From Rhodococcus sp. IEGM 1379 (GTDB taxonomy: Bacteria > Actinomycetota > Actinomycetes > Mycobacteriales > Mycobacteriaceae), in NCBI RefSeq assembly GCF_030056815.1, contig NZ_JASHKR010000036.1, positions 1-46,773 of the forward strand: 46,773 nt of DNA, in the 5' to 3' direction. The position numbers were made by a program, and so were the translations under genes. The notes below the pieces were generated by a model. The model did not search any database. It was not told where the DNA came from and was given only the letters and a program-made list of their open reading frames with translations. Below, in pieces: positions 26,852 to 34,930 of the stretch (positions within the stretch are counted from its first letter, which is position 1; the number at the start of each line of letters is the position of its first letter).

Positions 26852-27894
26852 CGTGTGCTCCCTAGGGCTGTGAGTGGATCTGTGGTCACGAGGAAACGGA
26901 GGGCGAATGCTGCGCCGACCAACCCGAGGCCGATGAGCGCCAATGCGGGCACCAGTGTGGTGGAGAGACTCAGCACGAACGGCATCGCGTCACCGATGAG
27001 AGTTCCGGCGATTGCCGTCAATCCGATACCTATCGACACGCCGATCATCAGAACGATGAACGCCTGACCCAAGGCGTCGCGTACAAGCGAACCTGTTGTC
27101 GCACCAAGCGCTTTCAGCGTCGCGACGTCAGGCATGCGCTGAATGGTCCACACCGTGAAGAACGCGCCGATCACCATGGCCGAGATCGCGAAGAGCATCA
27201 GCGTCATCAGCGTCAGGGAGCCATTCTCGGACTTGTACGAACCGATGGCGTCGAGCGAACCCTTGACAGTCGTCGATGTAGTGGCTGCCGCGGTGTCGAT
27301 TGCCGAAGCATCCGACGCTCCGGAAACCGCCAAAATTGTCGCTACCCCGCCGCGCGGATTTGCATCCTGCCAATCGCCAAGCGTCATCCAGACCACCGGA
27401 GTGTGGCTGTACCAGTCGTCACCGCGAACAGCCGTGACCGTGAACTGGCCCGAACCCACACTGATGTGGTCACCGGCAGCAGCACCCAAGTCACGCGCTG
27501 CGCCTTCACTGAGGACTACCGTTCCGGGTGCGCCCGGCGTCAAGTCGCCGAAACCGCTGTCCGCGCCGAACAGCGACACCGACTGCTGATTGGAACCCGC
27601 CAGTCCGGCTTTTCCGCGGGCAATTCCCACCGGGTCAACAGTCTTTGCGCCCGCCGTCCAGGCCTTCAACTGATCTGCGGTGATAGCCGATTCATCGAAC
27701 GACGCTCCCGAACCGGTATCGGCGAAAACGACGGTATCGGCCTTCATGGATTCGATGGCAGACACGTTCTGATGGCGCAGTCCTGCGGTCAATCCGCTGA
27801 GAAAACTGACCAGAAGTGCAACCATCAGAACCACTACCGAGATCAACGCGAAACGACCTCGCGCTGCTCGTAAGTCCCTCATTGCAACAAACAC
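26848..27894 (-). CDS. FtsX/MacB-type ABC transporter permease
   Basis: A 348-aa permease with one N-terminal membrane helix (FALISVVVLMVALLVSFLSG), a large extracytoplasmic domain of about 190 residues and three C-terminal helices. This is the usual FtsX-like half-MacB design. The GTG at 27894 was chosen for the AAAGGA ribosome site 8 nt upstream; the longer frame up to 27981 lacks one. It is divergent from the histidine-kinase gene at 28048, so the 153-nt gap holds both promoters and probably the response-regulator site. Confidence 0.9.
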   Translation of the reverse strand: MFVAMRDLRAARGRFALISVVVLMVALLVSFLSGLTAGLRHQNVSAIESMKADTVVFADTGSGASFDESAITADQLKAWTAGAKTVDPVGIARGKAGLAGSNQQSVSLFGADSGFGDLTPGAPGTVVLSEGAARDLGAAAGDHISVGSGQFTVTAVRGDDWYSHTPVVWMTLGDWQDANPRGGVATILAVSGASDASAIDTAAATTSTTVKGSLDAIGSYKSENGSLTLMTLMLFAISAMVIGAFFTVWTIQRMPDVATLKALGATTGSLVRDALGQAFIVLMIGVSIGIGLTAIAGTLIGDAMPFVLSLSTTLVPALALIGLGLVGAAFALRFLVTTDPLTALGSTR

Positions 27895-28047
27895 TGTGAA
27901 TTCCTTTCCTGTGCTTGCCTCTACACTCCCGCCGATCCACACTCTTTCCATCACACCTCGGACGGACATCGCGGCCACCAAAAGAACGACACTTCGTTAC
28001 TACTTTTGATGGATGGCGAGCGCCCGAATCTGGTTATGCTGGGCGGG

Positions 28048-29211
28048 ATGCATCGATCACCGCTCACACCCGTCTTCGCCGGCCTTCAACTCGGCCTGCA
28101 TATACTTGTAGTCGCGCTGGCCGGTGTCGTGTTCCTACGCGCAGTCATCGACGAATCCACGCTGACGCCCTACATCGTTTCATTGTCGGTGATATTTGCT
28201 GCCGTCTATCTGTTCGGCGTGGCCAAGCGCCTACGCGGCAATGCTGCACTGTGGTGGCTGGCCGTGCTGACCTTGGTGTGGATAGTCCTGATGGCGTTGT
28301 CCGCCGAGGCTGCCTATCTCGTGTTCGGTCTGTTTTTCCTGTACGTGCACCTACTCCGACGACCCTGGAGCCTGATCGCGGTAGTCGTCACGACCGCGAT
28401 CTCCGTGATCGGTACAGCCCTGCATCGGGAATGGTCTGTTGCGGGCGCGATCGGACCGATCATCGGCGCCGCGGTCGCCGTTGCGATCGGACTCGGCTAT
28501 CAAGCGCTGTACCGCGAAGCAGCCGAACGTGGTCGCCTCATCGACGAATTGATGAACACACGAGAAGAATTGGCGTCGACGTCACGGGAAGCCGGCAAGT
28601 TTGCCGAGCGAGAGAGGCTTGCCGCCGAGATTCACGACACGGTGGCACAAGGACTTTCAAGTATTCAGATGTTGCTGCACGCTGCCGAGCGAGCCGATCC
28701 GGATAGTCCCGCCGTTCGGCAGATCAGCCTCGCCCGTGAAGCCGCCGCGGACAGTCTCGCCGAAACCAGGCAGCTGATAGCGGAATTGACTCCGGCAGCC
28801 CTCGACGGCCAGTCTCTGGCTGACGCACTCGGCCGCATCTGCGAACGCGCGACGAGTCCCGACTTAGAGGCTCACGCCGTTATCGAAGGTGAAGCGGTAG
28901 CGTTGCCGATGCCCCTCGAAGCCACCCTGGTCCGCATCGCGCAGGGCGCAGTCGCCAATGTGCTTCGGCACTCCGAAGCCACCAGGATGGCCGTGACCCT
29001 CACATACTCCGAAGACACCGTGAGCCTCGATATCGTCGACAACGGAATCGGTTTCGACGTAGCAGCACTCGACCGGGGCCCGGTCGAATCCTTCGGGCTC
29101 ACTGCGATTCGACGACGCGTCCAACTACAGGGCGGCACCTTCGACATCGAATCCGAACCCGGTCACACTGCCGTCACCGTAACATTCCCCCTCCACGACG
29201 GTGAAGAATGA
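28048..29211 (+). CDS. NarL-type sensor histidine kinase
   Basis: A 387-aa kinase. About five or six membrane helices occupy residues 10-155 with no extended external domain, so it probably senses through the membrane. The HisKA_3 box LAAEIHDTVAQGLSSIQ carries phospho-His196. The ATPase domain has VDNGIGFD and ends near residue 385. The start at 28048 is favoured because the first helix follows directly; 28006 is possible. Its stop overlaps the response-regulator start (ATGA). Compact kinases of this type beside MacB-like exporters often report on cell-envelope stress or antimicrobial compounds. Confidence 0.9.
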   Translation: MHRSPLTPVFAGLQLGLHILVVALAGVVFLRAVIDESTLTPYIVSLSVIFAAVYLFGVAKRLRGNAALWWLAVLTLVWIVLMALSAEAAYLVFGLFFLYVHLLRRPWSLIAVVVTTAISVIGTALHREWSVAGAIGPIIGAAVAVAIGLGYQALYREAAERGRLIDELMNTREELASTSREAGKFAERERLAAEIHDTVAQGLSSIQMLLHAAERADPDSPAVRQISLAREAAADSLAETRQLIAELTPAALDGQSLADALGRICERATSPDLEAHAVIEGEAVALPMPLEATLVRIAQGAVANVLRHSEATRMAVTLTYSEDTVSLDIVDNGIGFDVAALDRGPVESFGLTAIRRRVQLQGGTFDIESEPGHTAVTVTFPLHDGEE

Positions 29212-29825
29212 TCCGGCTGCTCTTGGCCGACGATCACGCCATAGTTCGTGCCGGCCTGCGCGCCTTGCTCGAGAGTGAAACCGACATCGAGGTAATCGGC
29301 GAAGCCGGGACAGCCGAAGAGGCAATCTCGTTCTGTGCCACCACTCCAGTCGACTTGGTACTCATGGATTTACGCTTCGGCGCAGGCAAATCCGGAGTCG
29401 ACGCCACCCGCGCCGTCTGCGCCCTGCCGAACCCTCCCCACGTTCTGGTCGTGACCAACTACGACACCGACGCCGATATCCTCAGTGCCATCGAGGCCGG
29501 AGCAAGTGGCTACCTTCTCAAGGACACCCCGCCTTCCGAACTGCTCGCGGCCGTCCGCTCCGCAGCCGCCGGAGACAGCGTCTTGTCCCCCTCGATCGCG
29601 TCCAAGCTGATGACCCGCGTCCGGAAGCCCGAAACCAGTCTCAGCCCAAGGGAAATCGAAGTTCTGAAACTGGTAGCTGCCGGCAAGTCGAACCGCGAAA
29701 TCGGCAAGGAACTGTTCCTCAGCGAGACCACCGTGAAATCGCATCTGGTCCACATCTTCGGCAAACTGGGAGTGAAATCTCGGACCTCGGCCGTCGCCCG
29801 GGCGCGGGAGCTGGGCTCGATCTGA
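29208..29825 (+). CDS. NarL/LuxR-type response regulator
   Basis: A 205-aa regulator. The receiver domain has acidic residues in ADDHAIVRAG, phospho-acceptor Asp54 (VLMDLRFG) and the conserved Lys in LLKDTPP. The C-terminal LuxR helix-turn-helix is LSPREIEVLKLVAAGKSNRE, followed by ETTVKSHLVHIFGKLGV. It is translated with the kinase. The likely target is the divergent ABC exporter, as in similar pairs; no binding site was identified with confidence. Confidence 0.95.
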   Translation: MIRLLLADDHAIVRAGLRALLESETDIEVIGEAGTAEEAISFCATTPVDLVLMDLRFGAGKSGVDATRAVCALPNPPHVLVVTNYDTDADILSAIEAGASGYLLKDTPPSELLAAVRSAAAGDSVLSPSIASKLMTRVRKPETSLSPREIEVLKLVAAGKSNREIGKELFLSETTVKSHLVHIFGKLGVKSRTSAVARARELGSI

Positions 29826-30121
29826 GGCTACCGTGACTATCTTTCGCGGTACGTCTGCAGAAGCTGGTCCAACCCAGTTACACCAAACGCCGCCTCGCTG
29901 AACGGCCCCCGCGCTACAACAATCGCACTCGCTATCGAGGTGGACAGGTCCACGATTGACATCGACGGCATTGCCGGGAAGTGAGAATGGAAAACCCGCG
30001 TTCCAGACAAATCTGCATTTCGCATGCAGCCGGGGGTTATCAAAATAGCTGCATTTCTCGAACGATCGAATATAGCTGTGCACCAACATTTCCCACTAGC
30101 ACTGCTACAAGCCTGTCCGAT

Positions 30122-31211
30122 ATGTCTCTAGGAATCGAGATTCTGTTCGATGAGAATTGGCGCATGGGGAATCGGGAAGCATGGCAGTTGGACGGCGAGA
30201 GCCTCAAAGCGGAGGTTCTCGACCTGGCTCGCGCCCGCCACGACATGCAATCGCGCATGGTGCACCTCGTTGTCGAGATGTTCACCCATGACACTCTCCC
30301 CGACACCGGCTTTCGGGCTATCGCGCAGTGGCTGCACCGATCCACCAACCTCGAGATCGGCGAATGCAGCCAGCTGGTTTCCTTGGCGCGGCTGTTCATG
30401 CTCGAACCCCTAGGGGCACAGTCTTTTCACGATGGTGATGTCGATCTGCAGAAGGCACATCAGATTGGGCAGTTCTGCCAACACCCACCCAAGAATATGC
30501 ACCCAGGCGCTGTCAAGGAGGCCCGCGAATTACTTTTGTCTCTGGCCTCGAAGAAGGTGTCCGACTGCGACGGAAGTCCGAGCCGCCATCCAGCGCATCG
30601 AAAAGAAGTACGGCAACCGCGCCGACGGAGTCCCCGTCGGGGAGGATTCTTCAGCGCAACGAATTCGTCGAAGGTGGCGTCAAGCCGCACCTGACCATCA
30701 CCGCTACCGCGAAAGACCTGACGGATCTGCCGGCATTGAAAGACCTGTTGCCGTCCACTGAAGAACTCGGGTACGCGACCACCAACTGGGCGGGGCCGAT
30801 CAGTCTCGACAGTGCCCGGGTGCTGGCCTGTGACTGCATGGTCACGCGAATCCTGCTCGACCAGAACGGCATTTCCGCGGGACTCGACGAACGAACAGCG
30901 ACGGTCCCGCAGCGGCGAGCCTTGGCCGTCCGAGATGGTGGATGTGCTTTTCCTGGCTGCGGTACCCCGCCCGGATGGTGCGACGCGCACCATATTGTTC
31001 ATTGGATGGACAGTGGTCCAACGGATTTCGACAACCTCATACTTTTGTGCGGCCATCACCATCGATTACTTCACCACACCGAGTGGAGTGTCGAGATCGG
31101 GATGATCGGAAAACCTGGTTCTATCCGCCGATGTCGGTCGATCCGTATCAGGTTCCTATTGCCGGGGAACAGTCCACCGACAGCAGCCTGAACTACATCT
31201 TCATAGGATGA
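30122..31211 (+). pseudogene. Decayed DUF222/HNH endonuclease-type gene (13E12 family)
   Basis: The translation moves through several frames. The DUF222-like N-terminus (AEVLDLARARHDMQSRMVHL) is in one frame to about 30560. EVRAAIQRIEKKYGNRADG is in a second. VKPHLTITATAKDLTDLP through the complete HNH centre (CAFPGCGTPPGWCDAHHI and LLCGHHHRLLHH) is in a third. The tail FYPPMSVDPYQVPIAG returns to the second. At least three frameshifts are needed, so no full protein can be made, although the HNH core itself is undamaged. Such genes are frequent and often decayed in these genomes. The 296 nt before it (29826-30121) hold nothing I can support. Confidence 0.82.
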
Positions 31212-31212
31212 T

Positions 31213-31244
31213 GTGCACCGGGGCAGAAACATGCCCCGGTGCAC
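31213..31244. terminator. Terminator-like hairpin
   Basis: A perfect 13-bp stem (GTGCACCGGGGCA at 31213-31225 with TGCCCCGGTGCAC at 31232-31244) has a 6-nt loop. There is no T run on either side. It lies directly after the decayed HNH gene and 30 nt past the end of the opposite-strand gene, so it could act for both. Confidence 0.55.
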
Positions 31245-31273
31245 GGCGGCGCGTGAAAGTGAAAGTACCGCGA

Positions 31274-31732
31274 TCACTTAACTGTTGTGTCAGTGGATGT
31301 TTCAGTCGGGGTTTCGGCCGGGTCAGTTTCTGCCGGCTTCTCGGCCAGCAGTTCGAACAGTGCCCGTCGTGCTTCGGCGAGAACCGCCTCGGCCTTGGCT
31401 ACCTGCTCAACCGTTCCACCGGTACCTACCGCGATAACCGCACCTCGAAGAAGTCCCATTTCCGGACGCAATTTTGCGGCGGCTTCGGTGAACTCGGGGC
31501 GACCCTGTCCACGGCGACCGGGTCCGGGGCGATCAGAGCCTCGACGGTCGGGGCGTCCGCGTCGGCCTTCGGGGCCACCTTCGAATTCACGTCCGGCACC
31601 TCGTTCAGGGCGACCTTCGGCAAATCCCCAACCTCCACGAGGTCCGTGTTCACGGCGTCCACGACGCTCGTGGCCATGTCCGCAGTCTTCGCGGCGTTCT
31701 TGCATTTCTGGGTTGTTGTGTGGGGCGTACAT
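31274..31732 (-). CDS. Charged Arg/Gly-rich small protein of unknown function
   Basis: A 152-aa protein. Residues 10-82 are dominated by Arg, Gly, Glu and Pro (HGHERRGRREHGPRGG and similar) and look disordered. Residues 83-130 form a helical domain (EFTEAAAKLRPEMGLLRGAV and EAVLAEARRALFELL), and the tail is Thr/Glu-rich. No family recognised. The start is well supported by AGGAGGACAAC before the ATG. Other long frames overlap it on both strands because of the skewed composition, but they lack ribosome sites. The Arg/Gly-rich region could bind nucleic acid, which is inference. Confidence 0.65.
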   Translation of the reverse strand: MYAPHNNPEMQERREDCGHGHERRGRREHGPRGGWGFAEGRPERGAGREFEGGPEGRRGRPDRRGSDRPGPGRRGQGRPEFTEAAAKLRPEMGLLRGAVIAVGTGGTVEQVAKAEAVLAEARRALFELLAEKPAETDPAETPTETSTDTTVK

Positions 31733-31772
31733 GTTGTCCTCCTGGACTGTTTGTGTTTACTTGACGTATCGA

Positions 31773-31808
31773 CGATATATCGGCAATAGATCGAACGCAA
31801 GGGTTCGA
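31773..31808. promoter_or_regulatory. Inverted repeats in the divergent promoter region before proline dehydrogenase
   Basis: The 116-nt gap between the Arg/Gly-rich gene and the proline dehydrogenase gene holds a 10-bp palindrome CGATATATCG (31773-31782) and an inverted repeat TCGAAC-N6-GTTCGA (31791-31808). Either may be an operator. The second has LexA-like half-sites but a 6-nt spacer instead of 4, so I do not call it an SOS box. Confidence 0.4.
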
Positions 31809-31848
31809 AGAAAAATTCCTGCCACGTCACAAAACGTAAGCTGACACC

Positions 31849-32790
31849 GTGAACAAGGACCTACAAGCCCAGGCCGCCGACGTACTGCGACGTCTCGCGC
31901 TGGACGAAACGCTGAAAGCGCACACCATGGCGGACGCCACCTCGGCAGCACTCGCACGACGCGTTGCCGATCGCTATGTCGCCGGCGAAACGATGGACGA
32001 AGCCTTCGATCGCCTACCCGCAATCTTCGCCCGCGGACACAAAGGCAGCATCGAATACACCGGAGAGAGTGTCCGCGACTCCGAACTCGCGAACTCCGAA
32101 ACCGACGTATTCGTCGAACTTGCCGAGCGGATCGGCACTACGAGCGTCGACAGCACCGTGTCCTTCGATCTCTCGCACATCGGTCTCGTCGTCGACCCAG
32201 AGTTGTGCTACCGCAATGTTGTTCGCCTGGCCGAGGCAACGGAGCGCGCCGGTACCGAACTGATGATCTCGGCTGAGGGTTCTGACCGCACCGATCTGGT
32301 TCTCGATATGCACGCCCGACTGGCAGAGAGATTCACCCACGTCGGCATCACCGTTCAGGCGAGACTGCACCGAACCGCCCAGGACATCACAACACTTATC
32401 GGCCGCCCCGGCCGCATTCGAGTGGTCAAAGGCGCTTTCCTGGAACCGGATTCGATCGCATACCCTCGGGGTAGTGCCGAACTACGTGACGCCTACCTGA
32501 AGTACGTCTCGCAGATCGTTGACACCGGTCATCCCGTTGCGATTGCAACACATGATCGAGACATCATCGAGGCACTGTGCGCAGAACATGATTCAGCCCT
32601 GAAAGCAGACCACGTCGAGTTCGAGATGTTGCTCGGCCTCGGAACCGAGCAACTGGATGGCCTGCGCGCGGAGGGCTTCGCCACGCGCGAATACGTGATC
32701 TTCGGAACGCAGTGGTGGCTCTACGTTCTCAATCGCATTGCCGAAGAACCCGAACGCGTCTACACAGCGCTTATCGACGCCGCCGGCTGA
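31849..32790 (+). CDS. Proline dehydrogenase-family flavoenzyme
   Basis: A 313-aa stand-alone PRODH domain (TIM barrel, FAD) that would oxidise proline to pyrroline-5-carboxylate. Barrel motifs include STVSFDLSHIGL, LMISAEGSD, VTVQARLHRT-like (ITVQARLHRT) and RIRVVKGAFLE. The usual substrate motif near the C-terminus, YxxRRxxE, reads Y292-V-L-N295-R296-I-A-E299. The first Arg is therefore Asn, which may change substrate or activity. No pyrroline-5-carboxylate dehydrogenase follows; the next genes are on the other strand. The start is GTG (31849), supported by little more than family length. Confidence 0.85.
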   Translation: MNKDLQAQAADVLRRLALDETLKAHTMADATSAALARRVADRYVAGETMDEAFDRLPAIFARGHKGSIEYTGESVRDSELANSETDVFVELAERIGTTSVDSTVSFDLSHIGLVVDPELCYRNVVRLAEATERAGTELMISAEGSDRTDLVLDMHARLAERFTHVGITVQARLHRTAQDITTLIGRPGRIRVVKGAFLEPDSIAYPRGSAELRDAYLKYVSQIVDTGHPVAIATHDRDIIEALCAEHDSALKADHVEFEMLLGLGTEQLDGLRAEGFATREYVIFGTQWWLYVLNRIAEEPERVYTALIDAAG

Positions 32791-32803
32791 CCTAGACAGC
32801 AAC

Positions 32804-32842
32804 AAAGCGGGGCGGCAGTCGTACCGAGTGCCGCCCCGCTTT
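32804..32842. terminator. Bidirectional terminator
   Basis: A perfect 14-bp stem (AAAGCGGGGCGGCA at 32804-32817 with TGCCGCCCCGCTTT at 32829-32842) has an 11-nt loop. The A-rich left side and T-rich right side suit termination in both directions. It sits between the convergent proline dehydrogenase and SRPBCC genes. Confidence 0.88.
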
Positions 32843-32851
32843 TATGCTGTC

Positions 32852-33295
32852 CTACTTTTCGAGATGCTCCTTGATGCGAGTCAGGGTAGTTTCGATCCCA
32901 CTCTGCATCAGCTGATCGCGGTTGCGACCCAGCAGTCCACTTCCGGACACGACGCGCACGTAGGGACTCGTTTTCGCGAAGATCTCGCGGGTCTCGGTGA
33001 GCAGCGTGCCCGTATCGGAGGGCTCCACGAGGAACGTCCAACGCGCCTTCGAGTCGTCTACCTCGAAGGAGAACTTCTGACCGTCAACAACTTCGGCGAC
33101 AGTGCAGCGAGTAGTCCACCGAACCAGACCATGCTTGTTGGTGCCCTTGAACGTCGCACCGACCGTGCCCGGTTTTCCGGAAGTCCACTTCCCGCCCGTG
33201 TTTTCGGGACTGAAGCGGCCCATTCCCTCGAGGTCGCTGATTACAGCCCAAACCTCGGACGGAGTTGCCTCGATGTACGCGCTCGCGCGGTTCAC
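32852..33295 (-). CDS. SRPBCC-family (polyketide cyclase/START-like) protein
   Basis: A 147-aa single-domain protein with the helix-grip fold pattern of SRPBCC proteins (ASAYIEATPSEVWAVISDLE at the N-terminus, then WTFLVEPSDTGTLLTETREI). Such proteins bind hydrophobic ligands, and the ligand is unknown. It starts with GTG 3 nt after the gabD2 stop and is clearly in the same operon. A terminator follows. Confidence 0.85.
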   Translation of the reverse strand: MNRASAYIEATPSEVWAVISDLEGMGRFSPENTGGKWTSGKPGTVGATFKGTNKHGLVRWTTRCTVAEVVDGQKFSFEVDDSKARWTFLVEPSDTGTLLTETREIFAKTSPYVRVVSGSGLLGRNRDQLMQSGIETTLTRIKEHLEK

Positions 33296-33298
33296 CCG

Positions 33299-34852
33299 TT
33301 ACCGGCCCGGAACCCAGGACATGATCTTGATGGCGTGAGGCATGAGCTTGGCCCACACCTTGGCCGGAATTCCGCGCGGCCCACCGAGATTCATGATGCG
33401 AGTGGTCGCAACCGTCTGGGGTTCGGTGTACTTGGTCAAACCCTCGGGTCCGTGACGGCGTCCGATACCCGAGACACCCATGCCGCCCATCGGTGCAGCG
33501 GTGCTGCCCCAGGTGGGCGCGTAGCCTTCGTCGACGTTGACGGTGCCCGCGTGAATACGTGCGGCGATTGCCTCGCCGGCGGCCTTGCTGCCGGCCCAGA
33601 CGCTGGCGTTGAGACCGTACTCGGTGTCATTGGCCTGGGCGATGGCCTCTTCGACATCCTTGACGGGGTAAATCGAGACGAGAGGCCCGAAGGTCTCGTC
33701 GCGGTAGCAGTCGGCGTCGGCGGGAACTCCGGTGAGCAGGGTGGGCTCGTAGAACAGCGGTCCGATGTCGGGGCGCGCCTTTCCGCCGGCAATAACGGTG
33801 GCGCCCTTCACAACTGCGTCGTCGACATGCGCGGAGATGGCCTTGACCTGAGCCTCGGAAACGAGGCTGCCCATCTCGATGCCGAATTCGTAACCGGCGG
33901 CAATGTTCATCTTCTTGACGCGGTCACCGAACATACGAATGAACTCGGGTGCGATGGACTCTTCGACGTAAATGCGCTCGATGGAGATGCACAGCTGGCC
34001 TGAGTTGGAGAAGCACGCACGCACGGCTGCGTCCGTGACCTCACGCAGATCAGCACCGGCAGCGACGATCATCGGGTTCTTGCCACCGAGCTCGGCGGAG
34101 AAGCCGATCAGACGGCGTCCGGCCTGCTCGGCAAGAAGCTGACCGGTGGCAGTGGAACCGGTGAACATCAGGTATTCCGTGTTCTCCACCAGCGCGGTAC
34201 CCACAACGGAGCCCGGTCCGGGAACGACTGCAAACAGATCGCGCGGCAAGCCTGCCTTGTACAGCAGTTCGACGCAGGCGAGCGCACAGTACGGCGTCTG
34301 GCTGTCCGGCTTGAGAACGACGGCGTTGCCGGCGATCAGCGCAGCGATGGCGTCGGACACTGCCAGTGTCATCGGGTAATTCCACGGCGAGATGACGCCG
34401 ACAACGCCCTTGGGCTGGTAGCGGACGACGGTCTTGGTCAGGCCCGGCAGCATGCCCGAGACGCGGCGCGGACGCAGCAGCTTCGGAGCGACGCGTGCAT
34501 AGTGACGTGCCGTCATCGAGATGTCGAGGACTTCTTCCTGCGCCGCGGTACGCGACTTGCCGGTCTCGGCCTGAGCCATGTCCATCAGGGCGTCGCGGTT
34601 CTCGAGAATGAGGTCGCGGTAGCGGTGGAAGATGGCAGCGCGCTCGAGGACGGGACGCTTGGCCCATTCCTTCTGAGCGACACGGGCACGGGCGATGGCC
34701 GCGAGAGCATCGTCGGCGGTGCCGACGGGGATGGTCGCCAGCTCCTTGCCGGTGAACACCTCGGTAATGGACTTCGTCGGGCGATCGGCAACATTGTCGA
34801 TGGCAATCAGTTCGGCGAGCCGCGAGAAGGTCGCAGCGGACGGAGCAGGCAT
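33299..34852 (-). CDS. gabD2: Succinate-semialdehyde dehydrogenase (NADP+), GabD2 type
   Basis: A 517-aa aldehyde dehydrogenase. The general base Glu is in AELGGKNP and the catalytic Cys288 is in SGQLCISIERIY. The cofactor site includes ISPWNYPMTL and FTGSTATG. Overall pattern and length match the GabD2 branch of mycobacteria and rhodococci (Rv1731 type), which oxidises succinate semialdehyde to succinate and links GABA breakdown or the 2-oxoglutarate decarboxylase route to the TCA cycle. AGGGG precedes the ATG at 34852. It is co-transcribed with the SRPBCC gene. Confidence 0.92.
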   Translation of the reverse strand: MPAPSAATFSRLAELIAIDNVADRPTKSITEVFTGKELATIPVGTADDALAAIARARVAQKEWAKRPVLERAAIFHRYRDLILENRDALMDMAQAETGKSRTAAQEEVLDISMTARHYARVAPKLLRPRRVSGMLPGLTKTVVRYQPKGVVGVISPWNYPMTLAVSDAIAALIAGNAVVLKPDSQTPYCALACVELLYKAGLPRDLFAVVPGPGSVVGTALVENTEYLMFTGSTATGQLLAEQAGRRLIGFSAELGGKNPMIVAAGADLREVTDAAVRACFSNSGQLCISIERIYVEESIAPEFIRMFGDRVKKMNIAAGYEFGIEMGSLVSEAQVKAISAHVDDAVVKGATVIAGGKARPDIGPLFYEPTLLTGVPADADCYRDETFGPLVSIYPVKDVEEAIAQANDTEYGLNASVWAGSKAAGEAIAARIHAGTVNVDEGYAPTWGSTAAPMGGMGVSGIGRRHGPEGLTKYTEPQTVATTRIMNLGGPRGIPAKVWAKLMPHAIKIMSWVPGR

Positions 34853-34930
34853 TTCTGTACCCCTACTGGTGAGTAGTTCCTTAAGTTACACACAACCTAC
34901 CCCGTCGGTGGTACCGATCACAGTGCCGAT

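Noticed and set aside
31791-31808. LexA (SOS) box TCGAAC-N6-GTTCGA
   Set aside because: The actinobacterial SOS box has a 4-nt spacer; 6 nt puts the half-sites out of register, and proline dehydrogenase is not an SOS gene.
32738-34003. 421-codon plus-strand frame opposite gabD2
   Set aside because: It runs across a bidirectional terminator and is antisense to a clear aldehyde dehydrogenase.
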